DNA from: Gammaproteobacteria bacterium
GTDB lineage: Bacteria > Pseudomonadota > Gammaproteobacteria > Ga0077536
Direction: 5' to 3'
Assembly (NCBI GenBank): GCA_020849475.1
Contig: JADLGE010000061.1
Span: forward strand, 1 to 60,772
DNA length: 60,772 nt
A program made the translations under genes and the position numbers. The first letter of the stretch is position 1, and each line of letters begins with the position of its first letter. The notes under the pieces were generated by a model. It was not told where the DNA came from and did not search any database. It saw only the letters and a program-made list of their open reading frames with translations. Below are positions 20,854-29,760 of the stretch, one piece after another.

Positions 20854-21687
20854 ATGACCCTTACTTTCGACCACATCCTCGGATTTCATTTTCACGCCTG
20901 GCGTCGCGGCCTCGGCAATTTCGCGCTCTTGAGCCAGCGCGATTGCGTGGGACAGATCGCGAGCATGCATCAGTCCGGCACGCACTGGCTGAAGTTCATG
21001 TTGGCCAATGCCCTATCTTACCAACACGGTACGCCGCCGCCGGCTTACAACCACGCCAATGACATCATTGGCGGCCCCAAGGACGCGATTGTCTATCCGC
21101 AACTGCCACGTCTCTTGAGCAGTCATTCCATGCCCCATCCGCTATTCACCTTTGCCTCGATGCAAGAGCGCCTGGGCTTGCCGAAGTACGTCGTGCTGGT
21201 GCGCGACCTGCGCGCTTCACTCGCGTCGAATTACGTGAAATGGCGCGCGCGTTACGGCGTTGATTTTTCCACCTATGTCCGTGGTGATGTGCGCGGCAGG
21301 GCCTACAACAGCGACCTGTGGTGGACGCTGCGTTTCCTGAACGCGTGGGGCGATGCCGCGGTACGCGCACCGCAACGCGTCGCCGTGCTGCGCTATGAAG
21401 ATCTGCAGGCGGCGACCACTGCATCGCTCACTCGCGTCGCCGCGCATTTCGGCCTCGAACTGTCTGCCGCCGCCCTCGCGCACGGCGTCGCGCAGTCAGA
21501 TAAAAGCACGATGGCGGCGCGTGACGACCCCCAGCGTCCGCCGGGCGCGGTGCGCGTGGGCGGTGATGAAGCCCAGCCTCGCTACAGCGAAGACGACCTG
21601 GCCTTTATTGCCGCGGCGACGCAGCGCTGTCTGCGCCATCACTTCGGCTATGACTACTCCCGCCCTTTCGCCGCGACCTGGTCATAG
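20854..21687 (+). CDS. Sulfotransferase-domain protein
   Basis: Predicted 277-residue PAPS-dependent sulfotransferase. The 5'-phosphosulfate loop is seen as QSGTHWLK (residues 40-47), and the 3'-phosphate motif as VLVRDLRASLASNYVKW (about 114-130, with R117 and S125). AVLRYEDL further on is also typical. The start is the ATG at 20854, 30 bp from the divergent GT9 start. It has no clear ribosome-binding site. It lies among LPS-core-type glycosyltransferases, so sulfation of a cell-surface glycan is the natural guess, but the acceptor is unknown. Its 3' end overlaps the convergent GT4 gene by 34 bp. Confidence 0.75.
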   Translation: MTLTFDHILGFHFHAWRRGLGNFALLSQRDCVGQIASMHQSGTHWLKFMLANALSYQHGTPPPAYNHANDIIGGPKDAIVYPQLPRLLSSHSMPHPLFTFASMQERLGLPKYVVLVRDLRASLASNYVKWRARYGVDFSTYVRGDVRGRAYNSDLWWTLRFLNAWGDAAVRAPQRVAVLRYEDLQAATTASLTRVAAHFGLELSAAALAHGVAQSDKSTMAARDDPQRPPGAVRVGGDEAQPRYSEDDLAFIAAATQRCLRHHFGYDYSRPFAATWS

Positions 21688-22778
21688 ACCTTGAGAGTCG
21701 CGCGCTGCAGCGCTTCAACCGTGTAGGGATGCTCGCGTGGCACCGCTTGCGGCGCAGTCAGCAGACGGGCGATGCAGTCCGCCGCGGCCTCGATATTGCC
21801 CTTCGGCACCAGTCCCTGCGGAAAACATTGGCGCAAAATTTCCGACGTTCCGCCGTAGTCGTAACCCACCACCGGTGTACCGACACTCAAGGCTTCGATG
21901 GTGGTACGGCCAAAGGCCTCGGGCTCGGTGGTCAGGGAGCAGGCAATTGCGGATATCGCCAGTAATTCGCGCAGGTCGCTGCGCTGACCCAGGAAGCTCA
22001 CGTCATCGCGCAGGCCAAGCGCAGCAACGCGCGCGCGCAGCTCGTCCTCAAACGCGCGCTTGCGCGGGTGGGCAGCACCGGCAATCAAACCATGCACGGC
22101 CAGACCGCGCTGGCGTAACAGCGCCACCACTTCGATGAAATCGAGCTGGCCCTTCCAGCGCGTCAGACGCGCCGGCAGGATCAGCAAGGCACGGCCGTCC
22201 AGCGCGCCGTAGTGCGCACGCCATGCCGTCATCCAGGCGGCATCGGGCTCAAAGCCAAAAGGATATTGCGCGCGATCGACACCGCGCGGAATGACCGTGA
22301 TGCGTCGCGCGTCCACCTGCGGATAATTGCCGGTGATATAGCCGCGGATGAAATCTGAAATGGCGATCACGCGCGTGCCGCTGACCATGATGCGCGAATA
22401 GCGATTAACGCTGTAGGGCCCGTGCACCGTCGTCACCCACGCCGGCCGCTGCGCGACCGCCATGCCGCGCAGCGCCAGATAACCTATCCATGCCGGCAGA
22501 CGCGACCGCGCATGCACCACGTCAACGCCGCGCGCGCGCATCACTTCGCGCAAGGCGCCGACCAGCCGCAAAGTCGACAATCGCTTCTCGCCGATGGCGA
22601 GCATCACGTGTTCGGCGCCGCAGGCTTCGAGTTCCGGCACCAGTTGGCCGCCGGCGCTGACCACCAAGGCGCGATGACCGGCCGCGACCAGCGCCTGCGC
22701 AATCTGGATGGTGCCGCGCTCCACGCCGCCGACGTCGAGCTGCGGCAAAAGCTGCATGACCGTGAGCGCACGGCTCAT
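21654..22778 (-). CDS. Glycosyltransferase family 4
   Basis: A 374-residue GT-B enzyme beginning MQLLPQLDVGGVERGTIQIA a few residues in. Its donor-site motif is EPEAFGRTTIEALSVGTPVVGYDYGG, with HARSRLPAWIGYLAL and LPARLTRWKGQLDFI also typical. It overlaps the upstream ELM1-family gene by 4 bp (ATGA) and belongs to the glnE-ilvE-ELM1-GT4 minus-strand run. Probably transfers an LPS-core sugar; specificity unknown. Confidence 0.85.
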   Translation of the reverse strand: MSRALTVMQLLPQLDVGGVERGTIQIAQALVAAGHRALVVSAGGQLVPELEACGAEHVMLAIGEKRLSTLRLVGALREVMRARGVDVVHARSRLPAWIGYLALRGMAVAQRPAWVTTVHGPYSVNRYSRIMVSGTRVIAISDFIRGYITGNYPQVDARRITVIPRGVDRAQYPFGFEPDAAWMTAWRAHYGALDGRALLILPARLTRWKGQLDFIEVVALLRQRGLAVHGLIAGAAHPRKRAFEDELRARVAALGLRDDVSFLGQRSDLRELLAISAIACSLTTEPEAFGRTTIEALSVGTPVVGYDYGGTSEILRQCFPQGLVPKGNIEAAADCIARLLTAPQAVPREHPYTVEALQRATLKVYDQVAAKGRE

Positions 22779-23689
22779 GTCAGCGACTCGGCGAGCGGCC
22801 AGCGCGCGAGAATGACATCCGCCACGCGCTCGGCTTCACGCAATTGCGGTGGCGCCGCCGTTGATGACGAGCGGCTCGCCACGCGCATCACCAGGCCGCG
22901 CGCGCACAGGTCATGCGCAATCGCGGTGATGCGATCCGCACGCCGCGCCGGCACCTCGAGTATGCCGACCCGCGCCCCCGCGCTCAGCGCTTCGTAGATC
23001 ATCGACACGCTGTCGGCGCTCACCCACACCTGGCCGGCGCGCGACAGTAGCTCTGGCAACCAGTCCGTCGTGGTGTCGCAATGGCTGTGAAATTCGCTTC
23101 CCGGCAGGTTGGCAATGGCGCTCACGAGATCAGCCGGCGAGCGCCGTGAATCGCTCACCAGCCAGCGCATGTCGGAACTCGTGCTCAGCAGCTGCGCCAG
23201 CTGCGCGAGGACGGCCGGTGTGTCCCAGTCGTGATGAGTGGACGGTCCGCCCAGCAGCACCACGCCGAGGCCTTCATCGCGTGCGCCGCGCGCGCGCATC
23301 GGGTTGAGAGGCCCTTCACTCACCTCAACATGCGGACCGGGCGCCACGCCATCGTGACGCGGCACGATGCACAAATCGAAACACGCGCACGGCATCTGCG
23401 GTCGCATGAGATACACGGTGCGCCCGCCACGGGCGCGACGCGTGGCCAGCATTGGCAAGGCGCAGGCACGTCCCGCGCCCAGCACGAGATCGGGATCCGG
23501 CAGATGGCGCCAGGCCGGCAGCACGCCGCGCACGTAGTCGACGAGCCGCGTCAGCGGCGAGTCGGGCACCGGCAGCAGATGATGATCGAGGGGAATTCTG
23601 TCGGCGAGAGCCTTGAGCAGGCCCTCGCACTGGCGTTCATGACCGCGCTTGCCGTCGGTCCATTGCCACACCACCAGCGCGCGCTTCAT
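22775..23689 (-). CDS. ELM1/DUF1022-family protein
   Basis: A 304-residue protein starting MKRALVVWQWTDGKRGHERQ. The set WQWTDGKRGHERQCEGL, VLGAGRACALP, VLLGGPSTHHDWD and VWVSADSVSMIYEALSAGARV is characteristic of the bacterial relatives of plant ELM1 (mitochondrial fission ELM1 family). The fold is glycosyltransferase-like and the bacterial genes usually lie in LPS-core loci, as here; its biochemical activity is not established. It is 25 bp downstream of ilvE and overlaps the next gene by 4 bp. Confidence 0.78.
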   Translation of the reverse strand: MKRALVVWQWTDGKRGHERQCEGLLKALADRIPLDHHLLPVPDSPLTRLVDYVRGVLPAWRHLPDPDLVLGAGRACALPMLATRRARGGRTVYLMRPQMPCACFDLCIVPRHDGVAPGPHVEVSEGPLNPMRARGARDEGLGVVLLGGPSTHHDWDTPAVLAQLAQLLSTSSDMRWLVSDSRRSPADLVSAIANLPGSEFHSHCDTTTDWLPELLSRAGQVWVSADSVSMIYEALSAGARVGILEVPARRADRITAIAHDLCARGLVMRVASRSSSTAAPPQLREAERVADVILARWPLAESLT

Positions 23690-23714
23690 CGCCGAACCGC
23701 GCGCCGGGCGCGCG

Positions 23715-24638
23715 TCATTTGACCAGCGTCAGCCACTCCGGCGGGCACTTGCGTCGGCCTTCGACGAGATCGAGATAGATACTCTGCAGCTTCTGCGTGA
23801 CTGGGCCGATGGAGCCTTTGCCGATCTGGCGGTTGTCGAGTTCACGGATGGGCGTGACTTCGGCGGCGGTGCCGGTGAAGAAGCATTCGTCGGCGATGTA
23901 GACCTCGTCGCGGGTGATGCGCTTCTCTTCCACTTCGATGCCTTCCTCGCGCGCGATCTGCATGACGGTGTCACGCGTGATGCCTTCCAGCACCGAGGTC
24001 AGCGACGGCGTGTAGAGTTTGCCCCGGCGTACGATGAAGATGTTCTCACCGCTGCCTTCGGCGACCATGCCGTCGGCATCGAGCAGCAGCGCTTCGTCAT
24101 AGCCGTCGCGCGCCGCTTCCTGCAGGGCCAGGATCGAATTGATGTAATTGCCGCAGGCCTTGGCATGCGCCATCACGCTGTTGACGAGATGACGGGTGTA
24201 GGACGAAGTCTTGATGCGGATGCCCTTGGTCAAGGCATCGGCGCCGAGGTACGCGCCCCAGAACCACGCCGCCACCGCCACATGGGTGGACAGGTTCTGC
24301 GCATGCAGGCCCATGCCTTCCGAGCCATAGAAAGCCAGCGGGCGGATGTACGCCGTATCGAGCTTGTTCTCGCGCACGCTTGCCACGCAGGCTTCGACAA
24401 TCTGCTCGTGGGTGAAGGGCATCTTCATCTCGAGAATGTGGCAGGTGTCGAAGAAGCGTTTCACATGGTCGTCGAGGCGGAAGATAGCCGTGCCCTTGGC
24501 GGTCTTGTAGGCACGGATGCCCTCGAACGCGCCGACGCCGTAATGCAGCGAGTGGGTCAATACATGGACGTTGGCGTCGCGCCACGGCACCAGCGTGCCA
24601 TCCATCCAGATCACTCCATCGCGATCGGCGTAACTCAT
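23715..24638 (-). CDS. ilvE: Branched-chain amino acid aminotransferase
   Basis: PLP enzyme for the last step of valine, leucine and isoleucine synthesis. The 307-residue protein has the class IV motifs: HSLHYGVGAFEGIRAY near the start, the PLP lysine in VMAHAKACGNY, and EGSGENIFIVRRGKLYTP. Length matches E. coli IlvE (309). Its ATG overlaps the glnE stop by 4 bp. glnE-ilvE next to LPS-core genes is a known pseudomonad-type arrangement. Confidence 0.94.
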   Translation of the reverse strand: MSYADRDGVIWMDGTLVPWRDANVHVLTHSLHYGVGAFEGIRAYKTAKGTAIFRLDDHVKRFFDTCHILEMKMPFTHEQIVEACVASVRENKLDTAYIRPLAFYGSEGMGLHAQNLSTHVAVAAWFWGAYLGADALTKGIRIKTSSYTRHLVNSVMAHAKACGNYINSILALQEAARDGYDEALLLDADGMVAEGSGENIFIVRRGKLYTPSLTSVLEGITRDTVMQIAREEGIEVEEKRITRDEVYIADECFFTGTAAEVTPIRELDNRQIGKGSIGPVTQKLQSIYLDLVEGRRKCPPEWLTLVK

Positions 24639-27532
24639 GTGCTCTCTCCTGCGTGTGCTTGCGGACTTAAGACGGTGTTCCAGATCTCACGGACTTCCTG
24701 GCGCTGCGCTTGAAACATCCGGGCATCGACCAGCCCGTCAATCTGTTGCAAGGCGCAGCGGTGCAGCTCGGCACGATAGGCGAAGTAGGCATCGTGCAGG
24801 CCGCGGCACAGCGGGGCCGGCAGCAAACCCAGGTCAGCGATAGTCTCGAGGAGTCGCAGGTTGTCGGTCCAGGCAAGCAGCGGCGGATGTGCGCCGGCCC
24901 ACCAGAGGACGGCGTATTGCACCATAAATTCAATGTCAGTAATACCTCCGGGCCCGTGCTTCAAGTCGAAGCGCGTGGCATTGCCGCGGTCGAGTTCCTT
25001 GACCATGCGCTCGCGCATTTCAACGATGTCGCGCCGCAGGGTCGCGCCGTCACGGGGCCGCGCCAGCACCGTGGCGCGGATCTCGGCGAAGCGCGCGGCG
25101 AGCTTTGTATCGCCGGCGATGGCGCGCGCGCGCACCAGCGCCTGGTGCTCCCATACCCAGGCTTCGCGCAGCTGATAGTCGGCAAACGACTCGCAGTTGA
25201 TGACCAGTTGTCCGGCGGCGCCGCTCGGACGCAGGCGCGTATCGATTTCATAGGTCGCGCCGGACGGTGTGACGGTCGCAAGGATGTGGATGAGGCGTTG
25301 CACGAGACGGCTGAAGAACACGTTGTTCTCCACCGCGCGCGCGCCGTCGGTGCGCTGCTCGTCACCGTCGCTGTCGTGTAAAAACACCAGATCGAGATCC
25401 GAGCCATAGCCCAACTCCCAGCCACCGAGCTTGCCGTAACCGATGATGGCGATGTGCGCGGTGCGCCGCGCCGCCTGCGCGCCGCAGCGCGGTTCGCCAT
25501 AGCGCGCCACCAGATCGCGCCACGCCAGCTTGAGCGCGGCGCCGAGGCAGGCCTCGGCGATATAGGTGAGCTGGTTGCTGACCTCGGCAATCGGAAACTG
25601 GCCGGTGATATCACTCGCCGCCACGCGCAGCACTTGGCTGTTCTTGAACGTGCGCAAGGTTTCCATCGCCACTTCGAGGTCGTCCGCATCGCCCAGTTGT
25701 TCGGCCAGCAGCGCATGCAGGCGTGACTGGTCGGGTGGTGAGTACAGGGTGCGCGCATCCAGCAGTTCGTCGAGCAGCAGGGGATGGCGGGTGATCTGCT
25801 GCGCAATCCAGGCGCTCGCGGCAAACAGTTCAATGAGGCGCGCCAGTGCATCGGGGTTGTCGGCCAGAAACGCCAGGTACACGCTGCGACCGGCAACCGC
25901 ACGCAGCAAGGCCGCGACGCGCTGCAAGGTCTCGTCCTTGATGTCGCGCGTGCAGGCCCATTCGAGCAAGGTCGGCATGATGCGGTCGAGACGCGCACGA
26001 CTATGCTGGCTCAAACGCGACTGGAAGCGTTCCGCCTTGAGGCCGAGCACTACCTCGGCCAGCAGCGCGCCGTCGGCGCGGCCGAGCGTGGCCAGGCGCG
26101 CAACGAGGTCATCCTCGTTGGCCTCCTGCCACAGGCTGTCCCAGGCATTGACGGTGTTCGGCGCCTCTTCGTCCGGCGCACCGGCAGGCTTCAGCAGCGC
26201 GGCAAACAACGCGCGCGTAGCCTGTCGATGGCTGTCGAGCTCAAAGTGCAGCGCATCCCAATCGGCAAAGCCCGCGGCAAAGGCGATGCGCGCGCGTTCT
26301 TTATCATCGTGCGGCAGACTGTGGGTCTGTTCGTCGCGCACCTGCTGCAGGCGATGTTCGACCATGCGCAGGAAGCGATAGCTCGCGCTCAAGGTCGCCA
26401 CTTCGTCGGCCTCCAGCAGCCCGAGCTCCACGCACGCCGCCAGCGTCGGCATCAAGGCGCGCTGACGCAGACGCGCTTCGCGGCCGCCGCGCGTGAGCTG
26501 GAACAACTGGCCGGTGAATTCGATCTCGCGGATGCCGCCGCGCCCGCGTTTGACGTTGTCGTTGAGCGCGGTGCTGCTGGTTTCTCTGTCGATCAGCGCC
26601 TTCATTTCGCGCAACGCGTCGAGCGCGCCGAAATCGAGATAGCGGCGAAACACGAATGGCCGCACCAGTCCTTCGAGCGCCAATCGGCAACGTTCATCGC
26701 CGCACAGGGCGCGCGCCTTGATCAGGGCGTAGCGCTCCCAGTCGCGACCATGCAGCGCATAGTAGTGTTCGATGGCGGCGAGGCTGCTGGTCAGAGGGCC
26801 ACTGTCGCCGAAAGGGCGCAGCCGCATATCGACACGGAACACGTAACCGTCGGCGGTCTTGTCGTTCAACAGGCCGATGAATTCGCGCCCGACGCGATCG
26901 AAATATTCCTGGTGTTCGATGTTCTTGCGGCCGCCGCGGGTCTCGCCGTCCTGTTCGTAGATGAACAGGAGGTCGATGTCCGAGGAGAAGTTGAGCTCGC
27001 CGCCACCGAGCTTGCCCATGCCGAGCACCAGCAGGCTCAGCGGCGCGCCATCGTCGCCGTAGGCGCGGCCGAAGCGTGCTTCGAGCGCGTTCTGCGCCAA
27101 CGTCACCGCGCGCGTCACCACCGCGTCGGCGAAGGCGCTCAGCTCCGCCATGATGGTGTCGACGTCCACGCCGAGTTCGAGATCGCGCCACGCGATGCGC
27201 ACCATCTCGGCACGTCGTAACGTACGCAGTGCGGCCTTGGCGGCCGCCGTGTCGGTGCACGCTGCCAGCGCCGTATCGAGCAGCGCATCGTAGGCGGCGC
27301 GATCGCGTGCCTCGCCGAGGTCCGGCGCGGCGACCAGCGCCAGCATCGCAGGCGGACACCGGATTGCGTATTCGGCGATGAAAAGACTCTTGGCGAAGGC
27401 CGCGGTGAGGCGCGCGACGGTGTCGGCGTCGAGCGCTTTCAAGGTCGCTGCGCCGGCGGCTTCCGTGAAGCGCTCGAGCAGGCGCGCGCTGTCATCCGCC
27501 AGCACTGCGGGCACGGCTGCCAATTTGTTCAT
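24635..27532 (-). CDS. glnE: Bifunctional glutamine synthetase adenylyltransferase / adenylyl-removing enzyme
   Basis: Modifies glutamine synthetase by adding or removing AMP in response to nitrogen status through PII. The 965-residue protein (E. coli 946) has two nucleotidyltransferase domains: the N-terminal one with GGGELNFSSDIDLLFIYE (adenylyl-removing half) and the C-terminal one with GWELGYGSDLDLVFLHD (adenylyl-transferring half). Helical regulatory segments lie between and after them. First gene of the minus-strand run continuing into ilvE. Confidence 0.95.
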   Translation of the reverse strand: MNKLAAVPAVLADDSARLLERFTEAAGAATLKALDADTVARLTAAFAKSLFIAEYAIRCPPAMLALVAAPDLGEARDRAAYDALLDTALAACTDTAAAKAALRTLRRAEMVRIAWRDLELGVDVDTIMAELSAFADAVVTRAVTLAQNALEARFGRAYGDDGAPLSLLVLGMGKLGGGELNFSSDIDLLFIYEQDGETRGGRKNIEHQEYFDRVGREFIGLLNDKTADGYVFRVDMRLRPFGDSGPLTSSLAAIEHYYALHGRDWERYALIKARALCGDERCRLALEGLVRPFVFRRYLDFGALDALREMKALIDRETSSTALNDNVKRGRGGIREIEFTGQLFQLTRGGREARLRQRALMPTLAACVELGLLEADEVATLSASYRFLRMVEHRLQQVRDEQTHSLPHDDKERARIAFAAGFADWDALHFELDSHRQATRALFAALLKPAGAPDEEAPNTVNAWDSLWQEANEDDLVARLATLGRADGALLAEVVLGLKAERFQSRLSQHSRARLDRIMPTLLEWACTRDIKDETLQRVAALLRAVAGRSVYLAFLADNPDALARLIELFAASAWIAQQITRHPLLLDELLDARTLYSPPDQSRLHALLAEQLGDADDLEVAMETLRTFKNSQVLRVAASDITGQFPIAEVSNQLTYIAEACLGAALKLAWRDLVARYGEPRCGAQAARRTAHIAIIGYGKLGGWELGYGSDLDLVFLHDSDGDEQRTDGARAVENNVFFSRLVQRLIHILATVTPSGATYEIDTRLRPSGAAGQLVINCESFADYQLREAWVWEHQALVRARAIAGDTKLAARFAEIRATVLARPRDGATLRRDIVEMRERMVKELDRGNATRFDLKHGPGGITDIEFMVQYAVLWWAGAHPPLLAWTDNLRLLETIADLGLLPAPLCRGLHDAYFAYRAELHRCALQQIDGLVDARMFQAQRQEVREIWNTVLSPQAHAGEST

Positions 27533-27657
27533 AGCCTCATTCCGTCGGCCTCGTGCCAGGTGTGTCGCGGTTGATCAAAAGCGCCTCGCCGGTAACACTC
27601 GAATCGCCGCCGGTCAGAGCGTCCGCGGCATTGTCCAACAAACGATCACAGACCGTC

Positions 27658-28818
27658 ATGAGCAGTACGCCGCGCCTCGAAAGCAAATTGCCGGATGTCG
27701 GCACCACCATCTTTACCATCATGTCGCAGATGGCGGCCGACCATAAGGCCATCAACCTGTCGCAGGGCTACCCCGATTACGACGGTCCGGCGGCGCTCAC
27801 CGAGCGCCTGGCCTGGTACACCACCCACGGTCACAACCAGTACGCGCCGCTGGCCGGCATCGCGCCGCTGCGCGCCGCGGTCGCGGCCAAGGTCGAGCGC
27901 TTCTACGCGCACGGCATCGACGCCGACACCCAGGTCACCGTGACGCCAGGGGCCACCGAAGCCATTTTCTGCGCGGTGCACGCGGTAGTGCGGCCAGGCG
28001 ACGAAGTCATCATGTTCGACCCGGTCTATGACTGTTACGACCCGGCAGTGCGTCTCGCTGGCGGCGTGCCGGTGCATCTCATTCTGGCGGCGCCCGCTTA
28101 TCGTATCGACTGGCAGGCGGTGCGCAGCGCCATCACGCCTCGCACGCGCATGATCATGGTCAACTCGCCGCACAATCCGTCAGGCAGCGTGCTGGACGAG
28201 GATGACCTTGAGGCGCTGCTGGAGATTGCCGAACAGCACGACCTCATCGTCATTGCCGACGAGGTCTATGAACACCTGGTATTCGATGGGCAGCCCCATT
28301 GGAGCGTGCTGCGCAAGCCACGCCTGGCCGCGCGCAGCTACGCCATCTTTTCTTTCGGCAAGACCTTTCACGTGACCGGCTGGAAGACCGGCTACTGCGT
28401 GGCGCCACCGGTCTTGATGACGGAATTCAAACGCGTGCACCAGTTCGTGGCCTTCGTCACCGCCACGCCGTTGCAATATGCGCTGGCGGATTTCATGACC
28501 CACCATCCCGAGCATCTCGAGCAACTGCCGACTTTCTACCAGCGCAAACGCGACCTGTTCCTGGCCGCCATGGCCGGCTCGGGCTTTCGCATGACGCCGA
28601 GCGCGGGCACGTTTTTCCAGCTCGCCGAATACAGCGCGGTATCGACGCTCGACGATATGCGGATGGTGGAGTGGTTGACCAAGGAAGTCGGCGTGGCGGC
28701 GATCCCGATGTCGGTGTTCTACCAGTCACCGCCGGCACAGCGCTATGTGCGCTTCTGTTTCTGCAAGGAGGATGACACCCTGCGCGCGGCGGCCGCCAAG
28801 CTGTGCGAGTTGGGCTGA
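27658..28818 (+). CDS. Class I/II aminotransferase, methionine aminotransferase (YbdL)-like
   Basis: PLP-dependent aminotransferase of 386 aa, the same length I recall for E. coli YbdL. The start MSSTPRLESKLPDVGTTIF was chosen at 27658; an in-frame ATG 35 codons upstream gives a non-homologous leader. Motifs: INLSQGYPDYDGP, NSPHNPSG (about 169-176), DEVYEHLVFD and the PLP lysine in FSFGKTFHVTGWKTGY (K235). This group acts on methionine, aromatic or kynurenine substrates; the context (divergent from glnE, 125 bp) does not settle which. The gap ends in palindromes described separately. Confidence 0.87.
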   Translation: MSSTPRLESKLPDVGTTIFTIMSQMAADHKAINLSQGYPDYDGPAALTERLAWYTTHGHNQYAPLAGIAPLRAAVAAKVERFYAHGIDADTQVTVTPGATEAIFCAVHAVVRPGDEVIMFDPVYDCYDPAVRLAGGVPVHLILAAPAYRIDWQAVRSAITPRTRMIMVNSPHNPSGSVLDEDDLEALLEIAEQHDLIVIADEVYEHLVFDGQPHWSVLRKPRLAARSYAIFSFGKTFHVTGWKTGYCVAPPVLMTEFKRVHQFVAFVTATPLQYALADFMTHHPEHLEQLPTFYQRKRDLFLAAMAGSGFRMTPSAGTFFQLAEYSAVSTLDDMRMVEWLTKEVGVAAIPMSVFYQSPPAQRYVRFCFCKEDDTLRAAAAKLCELG

Positions 28819-28829
28819 TCATTGCCATG

Positions 28830-28899
28830 GAATGTCAGACTGAAGTCTGACCGACAGAGCATGGCAAGTCCTTGTGGGTCAGACTTCAGTCTGACATTC
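28830..28899. repeat. Inverted pair of type-A palindromes in a convergent gap
   Basis: Two copies of the 18-bp palindrome GTCAGACTGAAGTCTGAC (28834-28851) and its reverse complement (28878-28895) form an inverted pair with arms of 23 bp (28830-28852 and 28877-28899) and a 24-nt loop. It fills most of the gap between the aminotransferase gene (plus) and fxsA (minus). The structure resembles a BIME (paired REP sequences) and could act as a bidirectional terminator or RNA-end stabiliser. Confidence 0.8.
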
Positions 28900-28914
28900 A
28901 CAGGTAGGCCGACC

Positions 28915-29361
28915 TCAAGGATCGCGTTCCACCCGGTAATCCCCTTCCAGCACCTGCGGGCCCGAAGGCGGCGCTGCGCCGCCGGCGCGACCTTGCATGC
29001 GCATCATGAGACCGCCGCCCAGGGCGCGGCGGACGGCCCGACGCACCGGTGGCAGCAATAACAGGAATGCGAACACGTCGGTGACGAAGCCCGGCGTCAC
29101 CATCAAAACACCTGCCACCAACAGCACCAGGCCGTCGAGGATGGCTTCGGCCGGCAATTCGCCGCGGGCCATCGCTGCCTGCACCTTGGCCAGCGTGGCC
29201 AGGCCCTCGAGTCGCAACAGCGCGCTGCCGAGGGCGGCGATGGCGAACAACAGGGCGATGGTCCACAGTGCGCCTATTTCATGGCCGACTTGGATGAGCA
29301 CGTATATCTCGACCATCGGCAGGCCGATGAAGAGCAGCAGCAGAATGACGAACACAGGCAT
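28915..29361 (-). CDS. fxsA: FxsA family membrane protein
   Basis: Small inner-membrane protein of 148 aa. Two hydrophobic regions near the N-terminus (about 2-20 and 27-45) are followed by helix pairs around LLVAGVLMVTPGFVTDVFAFLLLLPPVRR, the most conserved FxsA segment. The tail is Gly/Arg-rich and soluble. E. coli FxsA modulates F-exclusion of phage T7 when overproduced; its normal role is unknown. Divergent from cutA, convergent with the aminotransferase gene. Confidence 0.88.
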   Translation of the reverse strand: MPVFVILLLLFIGLPMVEIYVLIQVGHEIGALWTIALLFAIAALGSALLRLEGLATLAKVQAAMARGELPAEAILDGLVLLVAGVLMVTPGFVTDVFAFLLLLPPVRRAVRRALGGGLMMRMQGRAGGAAPPSGPQVLEGDYRVERDP

Positions 29362-29427
29362 GGATCAAATAGCTGGGGGTCGGGCGGCGGATTACAATAG
29401 CAGCAAGCCCTCGCGAGGTCGCGCGCG

Positions 29428-29760
29428 ATGACCATCCCCGCCACTGCCATCGTCGTCCTGTGCACGGTCCCTGACCGGGAGACTGCGACTCGACTCGCAG
29501 AAGCAGCCGTCACCCAGCGCCTCGCGGCCTGCGTGACTATGCTGCCCGGCGCGGAATCGGTATACCTGTGGGAGGGTGCGCTGGAGCGCACCCAGGAACT
29601 GCTGCTGGTGGCCAAGACCACCACCGCCGCCTACGCCGCCCTCGAGCAACTGTGGTTGAGCGAGCACCCCTATGAACTCCCGGAACTGATAGCAGTCCCT
29701 ATCGCATCCGGGTTGGAAGCCTATTTGCAATGGATAAGTCACGCCGTTTCGCCCTGTTGA
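29428..29760 (+). CDS. cutA: Divalent-cation tolerance protein CutA
   Basis: Small trimeric cytosolic protein of 110 aa. The conserved tract runs CTVPDRETATRLAEAAVTQRLAACV, then SVYLWEGALERTQELLLVAKT and HPYELPELIAVPI near the end. Family members are linked to copper tolerance in E. coli, though the mechanism is uncertain. Its last 31 bp overlap dsbD in another frame, so it is probably co-transcribed with the thiol-redox genes. TACAAT at 29393-29398 may be its -10, without a good -35. Confidence 0.93.
   Translation: MTIPATAIVVLCTVPDRETATRLAEAAVTQRLAACVTMLPGAESVYLWEGALERTQELLLVAKTTTAAYAALEQLWLSEHPYELPELIAVPIASGLEAYLQWISHAVSPC

Noticed and set aside
28830..28899. Palindrome pairs as a CRISPR array or integron attC site
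   Set aside because: There are only two units, no spacers of regular length, no cas or integrase genes, and the units are inverted, not direct, repeats.
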